A DNA stretch of 14,495 nt from JAYTJL01 sp043731125 (lineage in GTDB: Bacteria; Patescibacteriota; Saccharimonadia; Saccharimonadales; UBA10212), in NCBI GenBank assembly GCA_043731125.1, contig JAYTJL010000046.1, positions 1 to 14,495 of the forward strand, written 5' to 3'. Below the pieces are notes generated by a model that did no database searches, was not told where the DNA came from, and saw only the letters and a list, made by a program, of their open reading frames with translations. Of this stretch, positions 6,189-13,041 are shown piece by piece (within the stretch, counting starts at the first letter, position 1; each line of letters opens with the position of its first letter). The translations under genes were made by a program, and so were the position numbers.

Positions 6189-6672
6189 TAGCCTCATATG
6201 GAATGTGACATATCCCTCGGCCAGTGCGCTCAGTAAATTTCTGGTGGTAATCTTCGGCCGGCCACCATTTGCCGGCTGGTTCTAGACTGGTTACTATCTT
6301 TCCCTGGAATTCTGTTTGGTTGAGTTCGTCTATAATTTTTTGAGCCAGTTGCTTTTCTTCATCTTTGACATAGAAAATAGCCGAGCGATAACTATCGCCC
6401 ACATCTGGCCCCTGCCGGTTCAGCTGTGTCGGATCGTGCATTCTAAAGAATTGTCTTAGAAGAGTTTCATAACTGATTGTTTGGGGGTCGAACTCGATTT
6501 TCACAGCTTCAGCATAGCCTGTGCTATGCGAACATACATCTTCATAGGATGGGTTCTCGGTATGCCCGCCTATATAGCCAACCTCGGTATTCAGCACTCC
6601 CGGAACTTGATCAAAATAACACTGCACTCCCCAAAAACACCCAGCGGCTAGTATTGCAGTCTGTGTAGCCAT
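6184..6672 (-). CDS. msrA: Peptide methionine (S)-S-oxide reductase MsrA
   Basis: 162 residues. It reduces the S-epimer of methionine sulfoxide in oxidised proteins, using thioredoxin as reductant. The catalytic motif GCFWG carries C12. Further hallmarks are YIGGHTENPSYEDVCSHSTGYAEAV (around 33-57), FFRMHDPTQLNRQGPDVGDSYRS (75-97) and the C-terminal GRGICHIPY, which holds C155 as a candidate resolving cysteine. The ATG at 6672 lies one base after the lysS stop, so the two are co-transcribed and probably translationally coupled. MsrA is a single domain here, with no MsrB fusion. Its position two genes upstream of heliorhodopsin is notable because light and retinal chemistry can generate oxidants, but the repeat-filled gap between them argues for separate transcripts. 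Confidence 0.96.
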   Translation of the reverse strand: MATQTAILAAGCFWGVQCYFDQVPGVLNTEVGYIGGHTENPSYEDVCSHSTGYAEAVKIEFDPQTISYETLLRQFFRMHDPTQLNRQGPDVGDSYRSAIFYVKDEEKQLAQKIIDELNQTEFQGKIVTSLEPAGKWWPAEDYHQKFTERTGRGICHIPYEAI

Positions 6673-6673
6673 A

Positions 6674-8197
6674 TTAAGCCTCCAGTCGTAGACGGTTGAT
6701 TAGCCAGTCGCGAGGCAGTATGGACAGAAACCAGCCGGCGCGCGGACCGGAATCTTTGCCAATCAATACACGGTAAAGCACCTGGAATAGCTCTTTTGGC
6801 TGGAGACCGTGAGATTCTTTGAATTCATATATTGCTTTGTGGAACCATTCCCCGTCGGCGTCCTCTGGGGCTTGTTCGACTTTGAGTGCAAGCGTATTCA
6901 AAAAATCCCTATCACTATCTGAAAATTCAGCAACGTCAATCTCATCTCTAAGAGCAAACTTTACATCTTCTGACGCCCAGGCAGTCAACCAATTGTCTAT
7001 GAATTTCAGTTCCTTTTTAACAATTTCCCTGTCCATGCCAGCACCGTGCTCTGTTCGAGCAATAATTTCTATTGTCTTGTCGGTATCTTTCAACGCTGCT
7101 TGATAGCTAGCCACCAGATGAGAAAACGGCACCGTGCTGACCACAATATCCAGATCCAAAGTGCACAATTCTACCAACTGCTTTTCCTCGTTGGTTTTGT
7201 CTGGTTTGGCTAGCAGTTCAGCAAATTCATCAATTAGACGCACCACACCCTCTTCTTCGTTGAAGAAAAGCTGTTTTTCCGGCGCATAGCGGATAACAAA
7301 GAACCATACAACTTCTGGTGGCAACACCTGCAGCAGCTCAGACAGATCAACAGTATCACCGGCACTTTTGCTCATTTTTTTAGTTTCGCCAGTGCGGTTG
7401 ATGAAGTTATACGGAACAGGCAACGGTGCTGGTGAGTGGAACACACTTTCCATCAGCGCAGCACCAGTGTCATAACTGCCGCCCTTGGTAGCATGGTCGC
7501 GGCCAAACGGCTCTACGTGAACCGGCAATAATGACCAACGCGCCGGCCAATCAATCCGCCAGTCCAACTTGACGTCTCCGCTAGCATAATTAACCTTTTG
7601 TTCCACGCCATCACGATCTATGTAGTTAATAACTTTGGCGGATTTATCAATGCTGACAAACTTTCGCTTTTTTAGATAACCATCTTCGTTAATTTGCACT
7701 GGTGACCATTCCCCGCCCAGTTTGTGACCACTGACTGTCTCTAGTACATTTCTAACCGATTCGATATTTTCCAAGGCCGCCTCAATAGCCGGTATAAAAA
7801 ACCCTTCCTGGTATTTTTGGTGGCTACGCATAACTTCCATCTGCAACTGCAGAGTGGAAGCAGCACCTAAGAGATCGTTAAGAAAGTAGTCAGCGTAAGA
7901 ATTAGCGCTTTCATCAGGTGATGGTGCTAGATATAGAGGTTTGCCTAAGTACTCAGAGAAACTATCGGGCAGACCAGCTGGCACTTTGCGCAAACCGTCC
8001 AGGTCATCAACTACATGGATATGCTTGGCACTACGACCACGTCGCCTAAGTTCTCGAGCTATAAGCTCGGCTGTTAGCACCTCGCGTAGTGTACCAACGT
8101 GGTATTTACCAGATGGTGAGACACCTGAAGAAACCGTTATTTCACCTTCAGGGTGTTTGTCGACCACCTCATCGACTATTTTATTTAACCACTGCAT
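6674..8197 (-). CDS. lysK: Lysyl-tRNA synthetase, class I
   Basis: 507 residues from the chosen start; charges tRNA-Lys. This is the class I enzyme (LysK type, as in archaea, spirochaetes and some other bacteria), not the common class II LysRS. Its HIGH-type signature SPSGKYHVGT is at 27-36 and KMSKS at 274-278, with EPFGRDHATKGGSYDTG (about 229-245) between them. The C-terminal third is helical and would carry the anticodon-binding cage. The frame is open further upstream to a TTG at 8242, but those 15 codons only translate the intergenic 7-bp repeats. MQWLNKIVDEV at 8197 matches where the family begins. TATAAT (8209-8204) lies 6 nt before this ATG and there is no Shine-Dalgarno. msrA follows after one base. 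Confidence 0.95.
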   Translation of the reverse strand: MQWLNKIVDEVVDKHPEGEITVSSGVSPSGKYHVGTLREVLTAELIARELRRRGRSAKHIHVVDDLDGLRKVPAGLPDSFSEYLGKPLYLAPSPDESANSYADYFLNDLLGAASTLQLQMEVMRSHQKYQEGFFIPAIEAALENIESVRNVLETVSGHKLGGEWSPVQINEDGYLKKRKFVSIDKSAKVINYIDRDGVEQKVNYASGDVKLDWRIDWPARWSLLPVHVEPFGRDHATKGGSYDTGAALMESVFHSPAPLPVPYNFINRTGETKKMSKSAGDTVDLSELLQVLPPEVVWFFVIRYAPEKQLFFNEEEGVVRLIDEFAELLAKPDKTNEEKQLVELCTLDLDIVVSTVPFSHLVASYQAALKDTDKTIEIIARTEHGAGMDREIVKKELKFIDNWLTAWASEDVKFALRDEIDVAEFSDSDRDFLNTLALKVEQAPEDADGEWFHKAIYEFKESHGLQPKELFQVLYRVLIGKDSGPRAGWFLSILPRDWLINRLRLEA

Positions 8198-8209
8198 ACA
8201 GAAATTATA
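8198..8209 (-). promoter_or_regulatory. Putative leaderless -10 element of lysK
   Basis: A perfect TATAAT (8209-8204) is followed by TTCTGT and the ATG. The hexamer is partly built from the last unit of the 7-bp repeat array. No clear -35 could be placed at 17 nt. Confidence 0.55.
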
Positions 8210-8286
8210 ACTGATAACTGATAACTTATTACCAACGGCCAAGGTAGTTAAGGTCGAAAGTTATCAGTTATTGGTTACGAGTTATC
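8208..8286. repeat. Inverted 7-bp repeat arrays between greA and lysK
   Basis: Left arm: TAACTGA, TAACTGA, TAACTTA (8208-8228). Right arm: AGTTATC, AGTTATT, GGTTACG, AGTTATC (8259-8286). The arms are inverted copies; ATAACTGATAACTT (8214-8227) pairs perfectly with AAGTTATCAGTTAT (8258-8271) across a 30-nt spacer. Such a hairpin in the greA-lysK transcript could attenuate read-through. Confidence 0.88.
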
Positions 8287-8291
8287 AGCTT

Positions 8292-8753
8292 TTAGGATAT
8301 TTTGGTGATTTTGTAGGCTACGGTGTCTTTGCCAACTTTTATTTCGGCAGCGTCGCCGACTTTTTTGTTCATCAGGGCTTTACCTATTGGTGATTCGTCA
8401 CTGATTTTGCCACTCAAAGGGTCTGCTTCCATGGTTCCTACTACCTGGAATTCTTTGGTTTTGCCATCCGGGCTGTTCAGCGCAACAGTAGAACCAAGTT
8501 TTACACTACTATTGCCGGTAGGTTTTTTTATAATCTGCAAATTCTGCAAAATGTGCTCTATCTCGGTAACACGGGTTTCTAATCGGTCCTGTTCATCACG
8601 AGCTGTTTGGTATTCGGCATTTTCGGACAAATCACCTAATTCTCGAGCAGTCTTAATTCTCTCCGCTACATTTTTGCGCTCACCAACCAGCGCCGCTACT
8701 TCATCGCGGAGTTCTTGGGCACCTTCTTGGGTGAGTCGGAATGTTTTTTTCAT
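8292..8753 (-). CDS. greA: Transcription elongation factor GreA
   Basis: 153 residues, the standard length. It rescues backtracked RNA polymerase by inserting its coiled coil into the secondary channel and stimulating transcript cleavage. The N-terminal coiled coil (1-75) carries the tip signature ARELGDLSENAEY with the catalytic acidic pair D41 and E44. The C-terminal FKBP-like domain (about 80-153) includes SVKLGSTVAL and ISDESPIGKALMNKKVGD. The ATG at 8753 fits the family N-terminus MKKTFRLTQEG. It is preceded by its own promoter-like TGGTATAAT 42 nt upstream, so it can be expressed independently of proS. It lies between proS and lysK. Confidence 0.97.
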   Translation of the reverse strand: MKKTFRLTQEGAQELRDEVAALVGERKNVAERIKTARELGDLSENAEYQTARDEQDRLETRVTEIEHILQNLQIIKKPTGNSSVKLGSTVALNSPDGKTKEFQVVGTMEADPLSGKISDESPIGKALMNKKVGDAAEIKVGKDTVAYKITKIS

Positions 8754-8795
8754 AGATTTCTTCTTAAATAACTTCTAGTTTTCTGAAGCTAAGCG

Positions 8796-8804
8796 ATTAT
8801 ACCA
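8796..8804 (-). promoter_or_regulatory. Extended -10 promoter of greA
   Basis: TGGTATAAT on the minus strand, with TATAAT at 8801-8796: a perfect -10 with the TGn extension. No good -35 is visible at 17 nt, as is common for extended -10 promoters. The predicted leader to the greA ATG is about 35 nt. Confidence 0.6.
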
Positions 8805-8817
8805 GCTTGTTGCCTGC

Positions 8818-10065
8818 TTAGGCTAGTGACTTTATTAATTCTTCTTTGTTTACAATGTTAGTTTCGTTAGAACGCCTGTTCTTCACTTCAAACCCGTTTT
8901 GTTCTAACGTTTTGGCGCTGACTACTATTCGCCTTGGGGTACCAAGCAAGTCGGCGTCGTTTAGCATAGAGCCAGCTCTTTCATCCCGATCATCATATAG
9001 TACCGAAATGTTTTGCTCTGTCAACTGTTGATATAGTGTGTCGGCTGCTTTTACTACACTTTCTTCCTGCCCGAGTCTGGCAAGGTATACCACAAATGGT
9101 GTAACTGCTTCCGGCCAGACCAGACCACGCTCGTCAGCAAAGTGCTCGGCCAAAAGACCCATAAGTCGGCTGGGGCCAATACCGTAACAACCCATAATTA
9201 CTGGTTTGTTGTTGCCGTCCTGGTCGGTAAAGTAGAGATTGAGTGGTTCGGAAAAACGACTACCAAGCGTAAAAATGTTGCCTACTTCTACAGCTTTTTC
9301 TTCTATTAGCTCTTCCCTGGCTATACCTAGGTCCACTAAAACTTCATCTGTTAGAACTTCTTGATTGATAGCCAGTTTCTTGGCTTTGTGAAGATAAATT
9401 GTGTCCTCACCCACGTGGCTTAGTGTCTGGAATTCGTGGCTAAACTTAGAAAATGCTCCGCCACTTGCGAAAGTCTTATAGGTAATATCTCCTATCCCTA
9501 AGCGAGAATACACCTTCATATAAGCTTCGGTTATTTTTTCGTAGAATGCGTCATGTTCGGCCTGGTCACGGCTAAAACTATAGAGGTCTTTCATTAAAAA
9601 CTCTCGTGATCGCATTAAGCCACTTTTAGCACGTAGTTCGTTGCGCAATTTGCTCTGAAACTGATAGGTATATACCGGTAAGTCTTTGTAACTACTTATA
9701 AAGTGGGACATCATCCGCGTCATTGGTTCTTCGTGTGTCCATGCTAAACCTAGTTCGCCACCACCTTGTAGCACCGTTTTAAACCACGCATCTACAACTT
9801 CACTGTCCCAGCGCTCGCTTGTTTCCCATAAAGCCTTGTCTTGTAGTGTAGAGAGTAGTAGTTCTTGACCGCCTATGGCATTCATTTCCTCTCGGACTAT
9901 CTGAACAATATTGTCGAGAACGGTTTTTCCAAGTGGCAAGTAACTATACACGCCGGCCATTTCTTTATGAACATAGCCCGCCCGAATTAACAGCTGAGCA
10001 TTAAGTGCTGTCTCGTCCGACGGTGCGTTGTGACGCGTCTTTATAAATAGCTGGCTTCTTCGCAT
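8818..10065 (-). CDS. proS: Prolyl-tRNA synthetase, short form without editing insertion
   Basis: 415 residues. Charges tRNA-Pro (class II synthetase). The catalytic domain begins with MRRSQLFIKTRHNAP; the substrate loop LAWTHEEP lies at 108-114. Motif 2 runs through QFQSKLRNELRAKSGLMRSREF (about 135-156) and motif 3 through MGCYGIGPSRLMG (291-303). The anticodon-binding domain spans about 324-415 (including YDDRDERAGSMLNDADLLG). The roughly 180-residue insertion domain that edits Ala-tRNA-Pro in typical bacterial ProRS is absent, since motifs 2 and 3 are only about 130 residues apart. Trans-editing by a free-standing factor would then be needed if accuracy is maintained. The ATG at 10065 has TAAACT 7 nt upstream and no Shine-Dalgarno. 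In many bacteria proS follows rseP, consistent with this order. Confidence 0.96.
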   Translation of the reverse strand: MRRSQLFIKTRHNAPSDETALNAQLLIRAGYVHKEMAGVYSYLPLGKTVLDNIVQIVREEMNAIGGQELLLSTLQDKALWETSERWDSEVVDAWFKTVLQGGGELGLAWTHEEPMTRMMSHFISSYKDLPVYTYQFQSKLRNELRAKSGLMRSREFLMKDLYSFSRDQAEHDAFYEKITEAYMKVYSRLGIGDITYKTFASGGAFSKFSHEFQTLSHVGEDTIYLHKAKKLAINQEVLTDEVLVDLGIAREELIEEKAVEVGNIFTLGSRFSEPLNLYFTDQDGNNKPVIMGCYGIGPSRLMGLLAEHFADERGLVWPEAVTPFVVYLARLGQEESVVKAADTLYQQLTEQNISVLYDDRDERAGSMLNDADLLGTPRRIVVSAKTLEQNGFEVKNRRSNETNIVNKEELIKSLA

Positions 10066-10078
10066 AAGAACTAGTTTA
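10066..10078 (-). promoter_or_regulatory. Putative leaderless -10 element of proS
   Basis: TAAACT (10078-10073) is followed by AGTTCTT and the proS ATG. It is a weaker match to TATAAT (4 of 6) but sits at the same distance as in lysK and the metallopeptidase gene, and it also merges with the last unit of a 7-bp repeat array. Confidence 0.35.
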
Positions 10079-10245
10079 CAGTAGACTGCTAACAGCGCAC
10101 AGTATTTCGTGACCAGTGATAAAAAATACTTGACTAGTCAAATATTTCCTAAATGACGGTTTCGCCCCTGTTTTGCTATCGGGTCAGACCCCGAGCATTA
10201 GCGTCATGGGTTCAAAACTGTTTACTGTGTACACTTGGTTGTTTA
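10075..10245. repeat. Inverted 7-bp repeat arrays flanking a palindrome-rich core
   Basis: Left arm: TTTACAG, TAGACTG, CTAACAG, CGCACAG (10075-10102). Right arm: CTGTTTA, CTGTGTA, CACTTGG, TTGTTTA (10218-10245). Read on one strand both follow a CTGTnnA-like consensus, so the arms are inverted. The 115-bp core contains the near-palindrome at 10124-10147, an inverted pair ATGACG (10153-10158) and CGTCAT (10202-10207), and GGGTCAGACCC (10181-10191). No gene is present in this gap. Confidence 0.75.
10124..10147. promoter_or_regulatory. 24-bp near-perfect palindrome upstream of proS
   Basis: The centre TTGACTAGTCAA (10130-10141) is a perfect palindrome extended by TATTT/AAATA arms with a single mismatch. 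TTGACT also resembles a -35 hexamer. It could be a dimeric regulator's operator or part of the surrounding repeat element; the sequence alone does not decide. Confidence 0.45.
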
Positions 10246-10250
10246 CTTTT

Positions 10251-11030
10251 CTAGAACTGAACGATGAAAGCTACTAAGTTGTTAAGCATATGAATCATAA
10301 TACTGGCATATATAGCGCCGGTTTTTTCTCTTTGTCTCACCAGTACGACAGATAGAATAAATGTGGTAAGTGCGGCTACCCATACTAGCGGACCAGTACC
10401 GCCAAACTCTAGGTGTGCGGCGCCAAATACCAGAGAGGTTATTAAAAGAGCTGGCATGTACTTCATTTTGGCTCTCAGACCTGAGTATAGGTAGCCTCTC
10501 ATTACTACTTCTTCACCGATAGGGGCTAATAGCACCAGTGAGGTAAATGCAAAGAATTGATCAAACCCACCTTTTATATCTTCAAAACCAACACTCTGCT
10601 CTTGGTCTAGGTTGAGTGATGGTATCAACCACGACGCTAGCCCTAGCACTATTATCAAAATCACATAATATACACCAAAACCAAGAAGCCCTGCCCTTAG
10701 GTCTTGCCAACTCGGCCTGCGCCCGAGTCCAATAGCACCAAGAGAGGCTTTTTTCCAGACATGAACCACCAAATAAACAAACCAAACAGCCAGCGCCTCA
10801 GCCAGCAGTACAAATACAAACTGTGGCCCAGCCTGCTCAAACAGATCAACCACATCCCCCGAACTTATTACGCTGAAAAGAACCCCGGCAATAATACCAG
10901 CGACTAATTGGCTGGTAAAAAATATGGCAATAGCTACAAAAAAGACCTCTAGCCCACTGCCTAAGTCACCCGAACCGACTTTTTTAGTCTTGGCTATATT
11001 TTGGCTAAATAATTTCGCCGATTTCTTCAC
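10251..11030 (-). CDS. CPBP family intramembrane metalloprotease
   Basis: 259 residues, multi-pass membrane protein of the CAAX-protease/bacteriocin-processing (CPBP, Rce1-like) family. The catalytic motifs are complete: EExxxR at E173-E174-R178 (APIGEEVVMRGYLYSGLR), FxxxH at F202-H206 and HxxxN at H247-N251 (HMLNNLVAF). The glutamates and histidines coordinate the metal-activated water within the membrane. About seven hydrophobic helices are visible between 28 and 258. The start is a GTG at 11030 without a clear Shine-Dalgarno; no ATG occurs earlier in a suitable place. The gene follows rseP after 18 bp, so two intramembrane proteases of different classes probably share a transcript. Substrates are unknown. 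Confidence 0.92.
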   Translation of the reverse strand: MKKSAKLFSQNIAKTKKVGSGDLGSGLEVFFVAIAIFFTSQLVAGIIAGVLFSVISSGDVVDLFEQAGPQFVFVLLAEALAVWFVYLVVHVWKKASLGAIGLGRRPSWQDLRAGLLGFGVYYVILIIVLGLASWLIPSLNLDQEQSVGFEDIKGGFDQFFAFTSLVLLAPIGEEVVMRGYLYSGLRAKMKYMPALLITSLVFGAAHLEFGGTGPLVWVAALTTFILSVVLVRQREKTGAIYASIMIHMLNNLVAFIVQF

Positions 11031-11048
11031 TGCTATTTAATGTTTTTG

Positions 11049-12218
11049 CTAGTAGAACCGTCTTATGTCTACAATTGTAATTAGGACTATTAATAACAGT
11101 AAAAAGGCCATTCCTATACCTGTTATTTTTTCTTCGCTGGATTTACTGAGAGGCTTTTTTAGAACTTTGCGTGAAAACAAAATCATAGCCAGGCGACCAC
11201 CGTCTAGCGCTGGAATAGGAAGAATATTCATTATGGCTAATGTTAGTGAAATGATAGCGATTATCCAGAGTACAAAATTTATTCCAAGGTCTCCACTACC
11301 CCACAAGATGGACACTATAGCCAGTGGCCCACCAACTTGGTCGGTTGCTTGGGCTTGACCGTTTTGCCTAGCCACGCTATTGCCTGTGACTGCCCCAGCT
11401 ATTAAAGACCCCAAACCACTAACTGCAGTCCAAAGTCCTTGTGCTGTTAATTTGATTAGTTGACCAGTAAAACCAACAGCCACAATCGGCGCACTCCAAG
11501 TACTCCTAGCAACCTCCAGATTGACCGGTACAATCCCCAAGTGCCCCTTGGGGGTGTCGGTTTTTTTTGACGCTTCAACTTCACTGGTGGACCTAAGCAT
11601 AATGTCCCTTTTGATAGTCTCGCCGTTTCTTATGTAAGTAAGTTCTGCTGGTTGACCTGCCAAGGACTTGGTAGCCTGCATGAGTTGGTCTGAGGTTTTG
11701 ATTATATATACTTGACCACTGGACGAAAGACTCACCACTATATCTCGGCGCTGCAGCCCAGCACTAGCTGCTGGTGAACCTTCTTGGACTGTGTCTGCCC
11801 TTACCTCTTGATGAGTTATTTTGCTATCTGATGCTACACTAAACTGGTTATCAATCAATTTGGGCGTACCTATCCAGGCAACTACTGTCAGTAAGAAAAT
11901 CCCCGTCAGCAAATTCATGGTCACACCGGCAAGCATAATTTTGGACTTAGACCACAAACTAACAGACCCAAAACTACCCTTTTCGGTGCTAGAATCATGC
12001 TCACCTTTTAGCTTCACAAAGCCACCTATTGGCAACCAGTTGATAGACAGAAGTAGCCCCGACTTCAGCCGCCTACCAAATGCCCTGGGGGGCAGACCTA
12101 GTCCAAATTCCTCAACATCAACACCAGCACGACGGGCAGCAATATAATGCCCCCATTCGTGGATGAGTATTAGGCTAATGAACAATAATATTGCGACAAT
12201 TGATAAGAGTAGTTGCAT
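11049..12218 (-). CDS. rseP: Site-2 intramembrane zinc protease, RseP/RasP type
   Basis: 389 residues. Cleaves transmembrane helices, classically of anti-sigma factors or leftover signal peptides. The zinc motif HEWGH (H20-E21, H24) lies in the first helix. One PDZ domain occupies about 140-210 (VQEGSPAASAGLQRRDIVVSL), against two in E. coli RseP. The third ligand motif NILPIPALDGGR (330-342, D339) is in the penultimate membrane region, and a last helix spans about 367-386. The ATG at 12218 has TATACT 9 nt upstream and no Shine-Dalgarno. It lies 21 bp after frr, matching the common frr to rseP to proS order. No anti-sigma factor is visible nearby. Confidence 0.94.
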   Translation of the reverse strand: MQLLLSIVAILLFISLILIHEWGHYIAARRAGVDVEEFGLGLPPRAFGRRLKSGLLLSINWLPIGGFVKLKGEHDSSTEKGSFGSVSLWSKSKIMLAGVTMNLLTGIFLLTVVAWIGTPKLIDNQFSVASDSKITHQEVRADTVQEGSPAASAGLQRRDIVVSLSSSGQVYIIKTSDQLMQATKSLAGQPAELTYIRNGETIKRDIMLRSTSEVEASKKTDTPKGHLGIVPVNLEVARSTWSAPIVAVGFTGQLIKLTAQGLWTAVSGLGSLIAGAVTGNSVARQNGQAQATDQVGGPLAIVSILWGSGDLGINFVLWIIAIISLTLAIMNILPIPALDGGRLAMILFSRKVLKKPLSKSSEEKITGIGMAFLLLLIVLITIVDIRRFY

Positions 12219-12239
12219 TCTGAAGTAAGTATATCAGGG

Positions 12240-12803
12240 TTAGAGGATGAGGATTTCACTCTCTTTTGATTTGGCTAGGCTGTCAACTTCGGTCTTTTGT
12301 TTAGATACAAGGTCGTCTATCTGTTTTTCAAACCGAAGTCTGTCATCCTTACCGATGTTTTTGTCTTTTTCGGCCTGTTCGCCTTGGTGAAAAGCATCAT
12401 GGCGAATTTGGCGAGCAGCAATGTTGTAGTCTTCAACTTTTTGGCCAAGTACCCTCACCATGCCCTGCCTTATCTCTTGTGTTAGCGGAGGAATTTGCAC
12501 CCGGACAACATGGCCGTCGTCAGCCGGGTTGAGCCCAAGGGCTTGATCATTTCTAATCGCATCTGTAATTGCTGCTAGGTTGCTTGGGTCAAACGGGGTG
12601 ATTTGAATAAGTTGCGCTTCTGGCGCGGTTATACCAGCAACTGCTTTGAGTGGCATGTTTTGACCGTAGACTTCCACTAAAATTCCGTCAACCATGCTGG
12701 GATGGGCCCGACCGGTACGCAACTTGGATAGTTCGTCCTTTAAGTGCGCACAAGCAGTAGCTAATTTGGTTTTGGTTTGGTCTTGGACTTGTTGTGGATT
12801 CAC
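12240..12803 (-). CDS. frr: Ribosome recycling factor
   Basis: 187 residues, the usual length. With EF-G it splits post-termination ribosomes. Family signatures are the helix carrying LSKLRTGRAHPSMVDGILVEVYG (25-47), GITAPEAQLIQITPFD (57-72), the IPPLTQEIRQ turn and the long C-terminal helix ending ESEILIL. The start is a GTG at 12803 rather than ATG. It is fixed by a perfect AGGAGG six bases upstream and by the family N-terminus. It is the first gene of the minus-strand frr-rseP-CPBP run, and its promoter region is shared with the divergent plus-strand islet. Confidence 0.97.
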   Translation of the reverse strand: MNPQQVQDQTKTKLATACAHLKDELSKLRTGRAHPSMVDGILVEVYGQNMPLKAVAGITAPEAQLIQITPFDPSNLAAITDAIRNDQALGLNPADDGHVVRVQIPPLTQEIRQGMVRVLGQKVEDYNIAARQIRHDAFHQGEQAEKDKNIGKDDRLRFEKQIDDLVSKQKTEVDSLAKSKESEILIL

Positions 12804-12815
12804 TAGACGCCTCCT
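12804..12815 (-). promoter_or_regulatory. Shine-Dalgarno deciding the GTG start of frr
   Basis: AGGAGG (12815-12810) followed by a 6-nt spacer and GTG. This is the strongest minus-strand Shine-Dalgarno in the window and contrasts with the leaderless-looking starts of the synthetase genes. Confidence 0.85.
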
Positions 12816-12828
12816 AAATTCGGCTTAA

Positions 12829-12942
12829 TTTTCAATTTACAATTCTCAGTTTTCAATGAATTTACAATGCAAAAATTATTCAATGCTTTAAAACATTCTC
12901 TATTCAGACATTCATTGAACATTGAGACTTGAGACTTGAGCA
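12829..12942. repeat. Inverted 7-bp repeat arrays in the frr leader region
   Basis: Left arm: TTTTCAA, TTTACAA, TTCTCAG, TTTTCAA (12829-12856). Right arm: TTGAACA, TTGAGAC, TTGAGAC, TTGAGCA (12915-12942). Consensus is TTGAnnA in opposite orientations. Inside, TCAATGAAT (12853-12861) and ATTCATTGA (12910-12918) form the same 9-bp inverted pair found in the heliorhodopsin gap at 5686 and 5737. Confidence 0.85.
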
Positions 12943-12971
12943 TTTTTATATAACTCATATTTATGTCTAAT

Positions 12972-12977
12972 AGTATA
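12972..12977 (-). promoter_or_regulatory. Candidate -10 for frr
   Basis: TATACT at 12977-12972, preceded by TG directly in the minus-strand context GATGTATACT. No clear -35. It would give a leader of about 160 nt containing the inverted 7-bp arrays. Confidence 0.35.
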
Positions 12978-13015
12978 CATCTGCTGGCCAACCGATCACA
13001 CTTTTTTGTGAAAGT

Positions 13016-13038
13016 TGTGAAAGGATGATCCTATCACA
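13016..13038. promoter_or_regulatory. 23-bp operator-like palindrome in the divergent gap
   Basis: Eleven-base arms (TGTGAAAGGAT and ATCCTATCACA) around a central G, with one mismatched pair. An additional TTGTGAAAG copy lies directly upstream (13006-13014, repeated at 13015-13023), and another TCACA at 12996-13000. The cluster sits between the divergent frr and plus-strand genes, 3 bp before the possible ATG at 13042. It looks like a binding site for a dimeric repressor. Confidence 0.5.
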
Positions 13039-13041
13039 CTA

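Noticed and set aside
8198..8242. N-terminal extension of LysRS from TTG 8242
   Set aside because: The extra 15 codons only translate the 7-bp repeats, and a TATAAT lies just before the ATG at 8197.
8323..8778. 151-codon plus-strand frame
   Set aside because: Antisense of greA, which is unmistakable; Ser-rich translation typical of a shadow frame.
10205..10222. GGTTCAAAAC resembling a tRNA T-loop
   Set aside because: Flanking bases do not form a T-stem and no other tRNA arms are present.
12803..12991. 62-codon minus-strand frame upstream of frr
   Set aside because: It translates the inverted 7-bp repeat arrays and the frr Shine-Dalgarno region; no start signal and repeat-derived composition.
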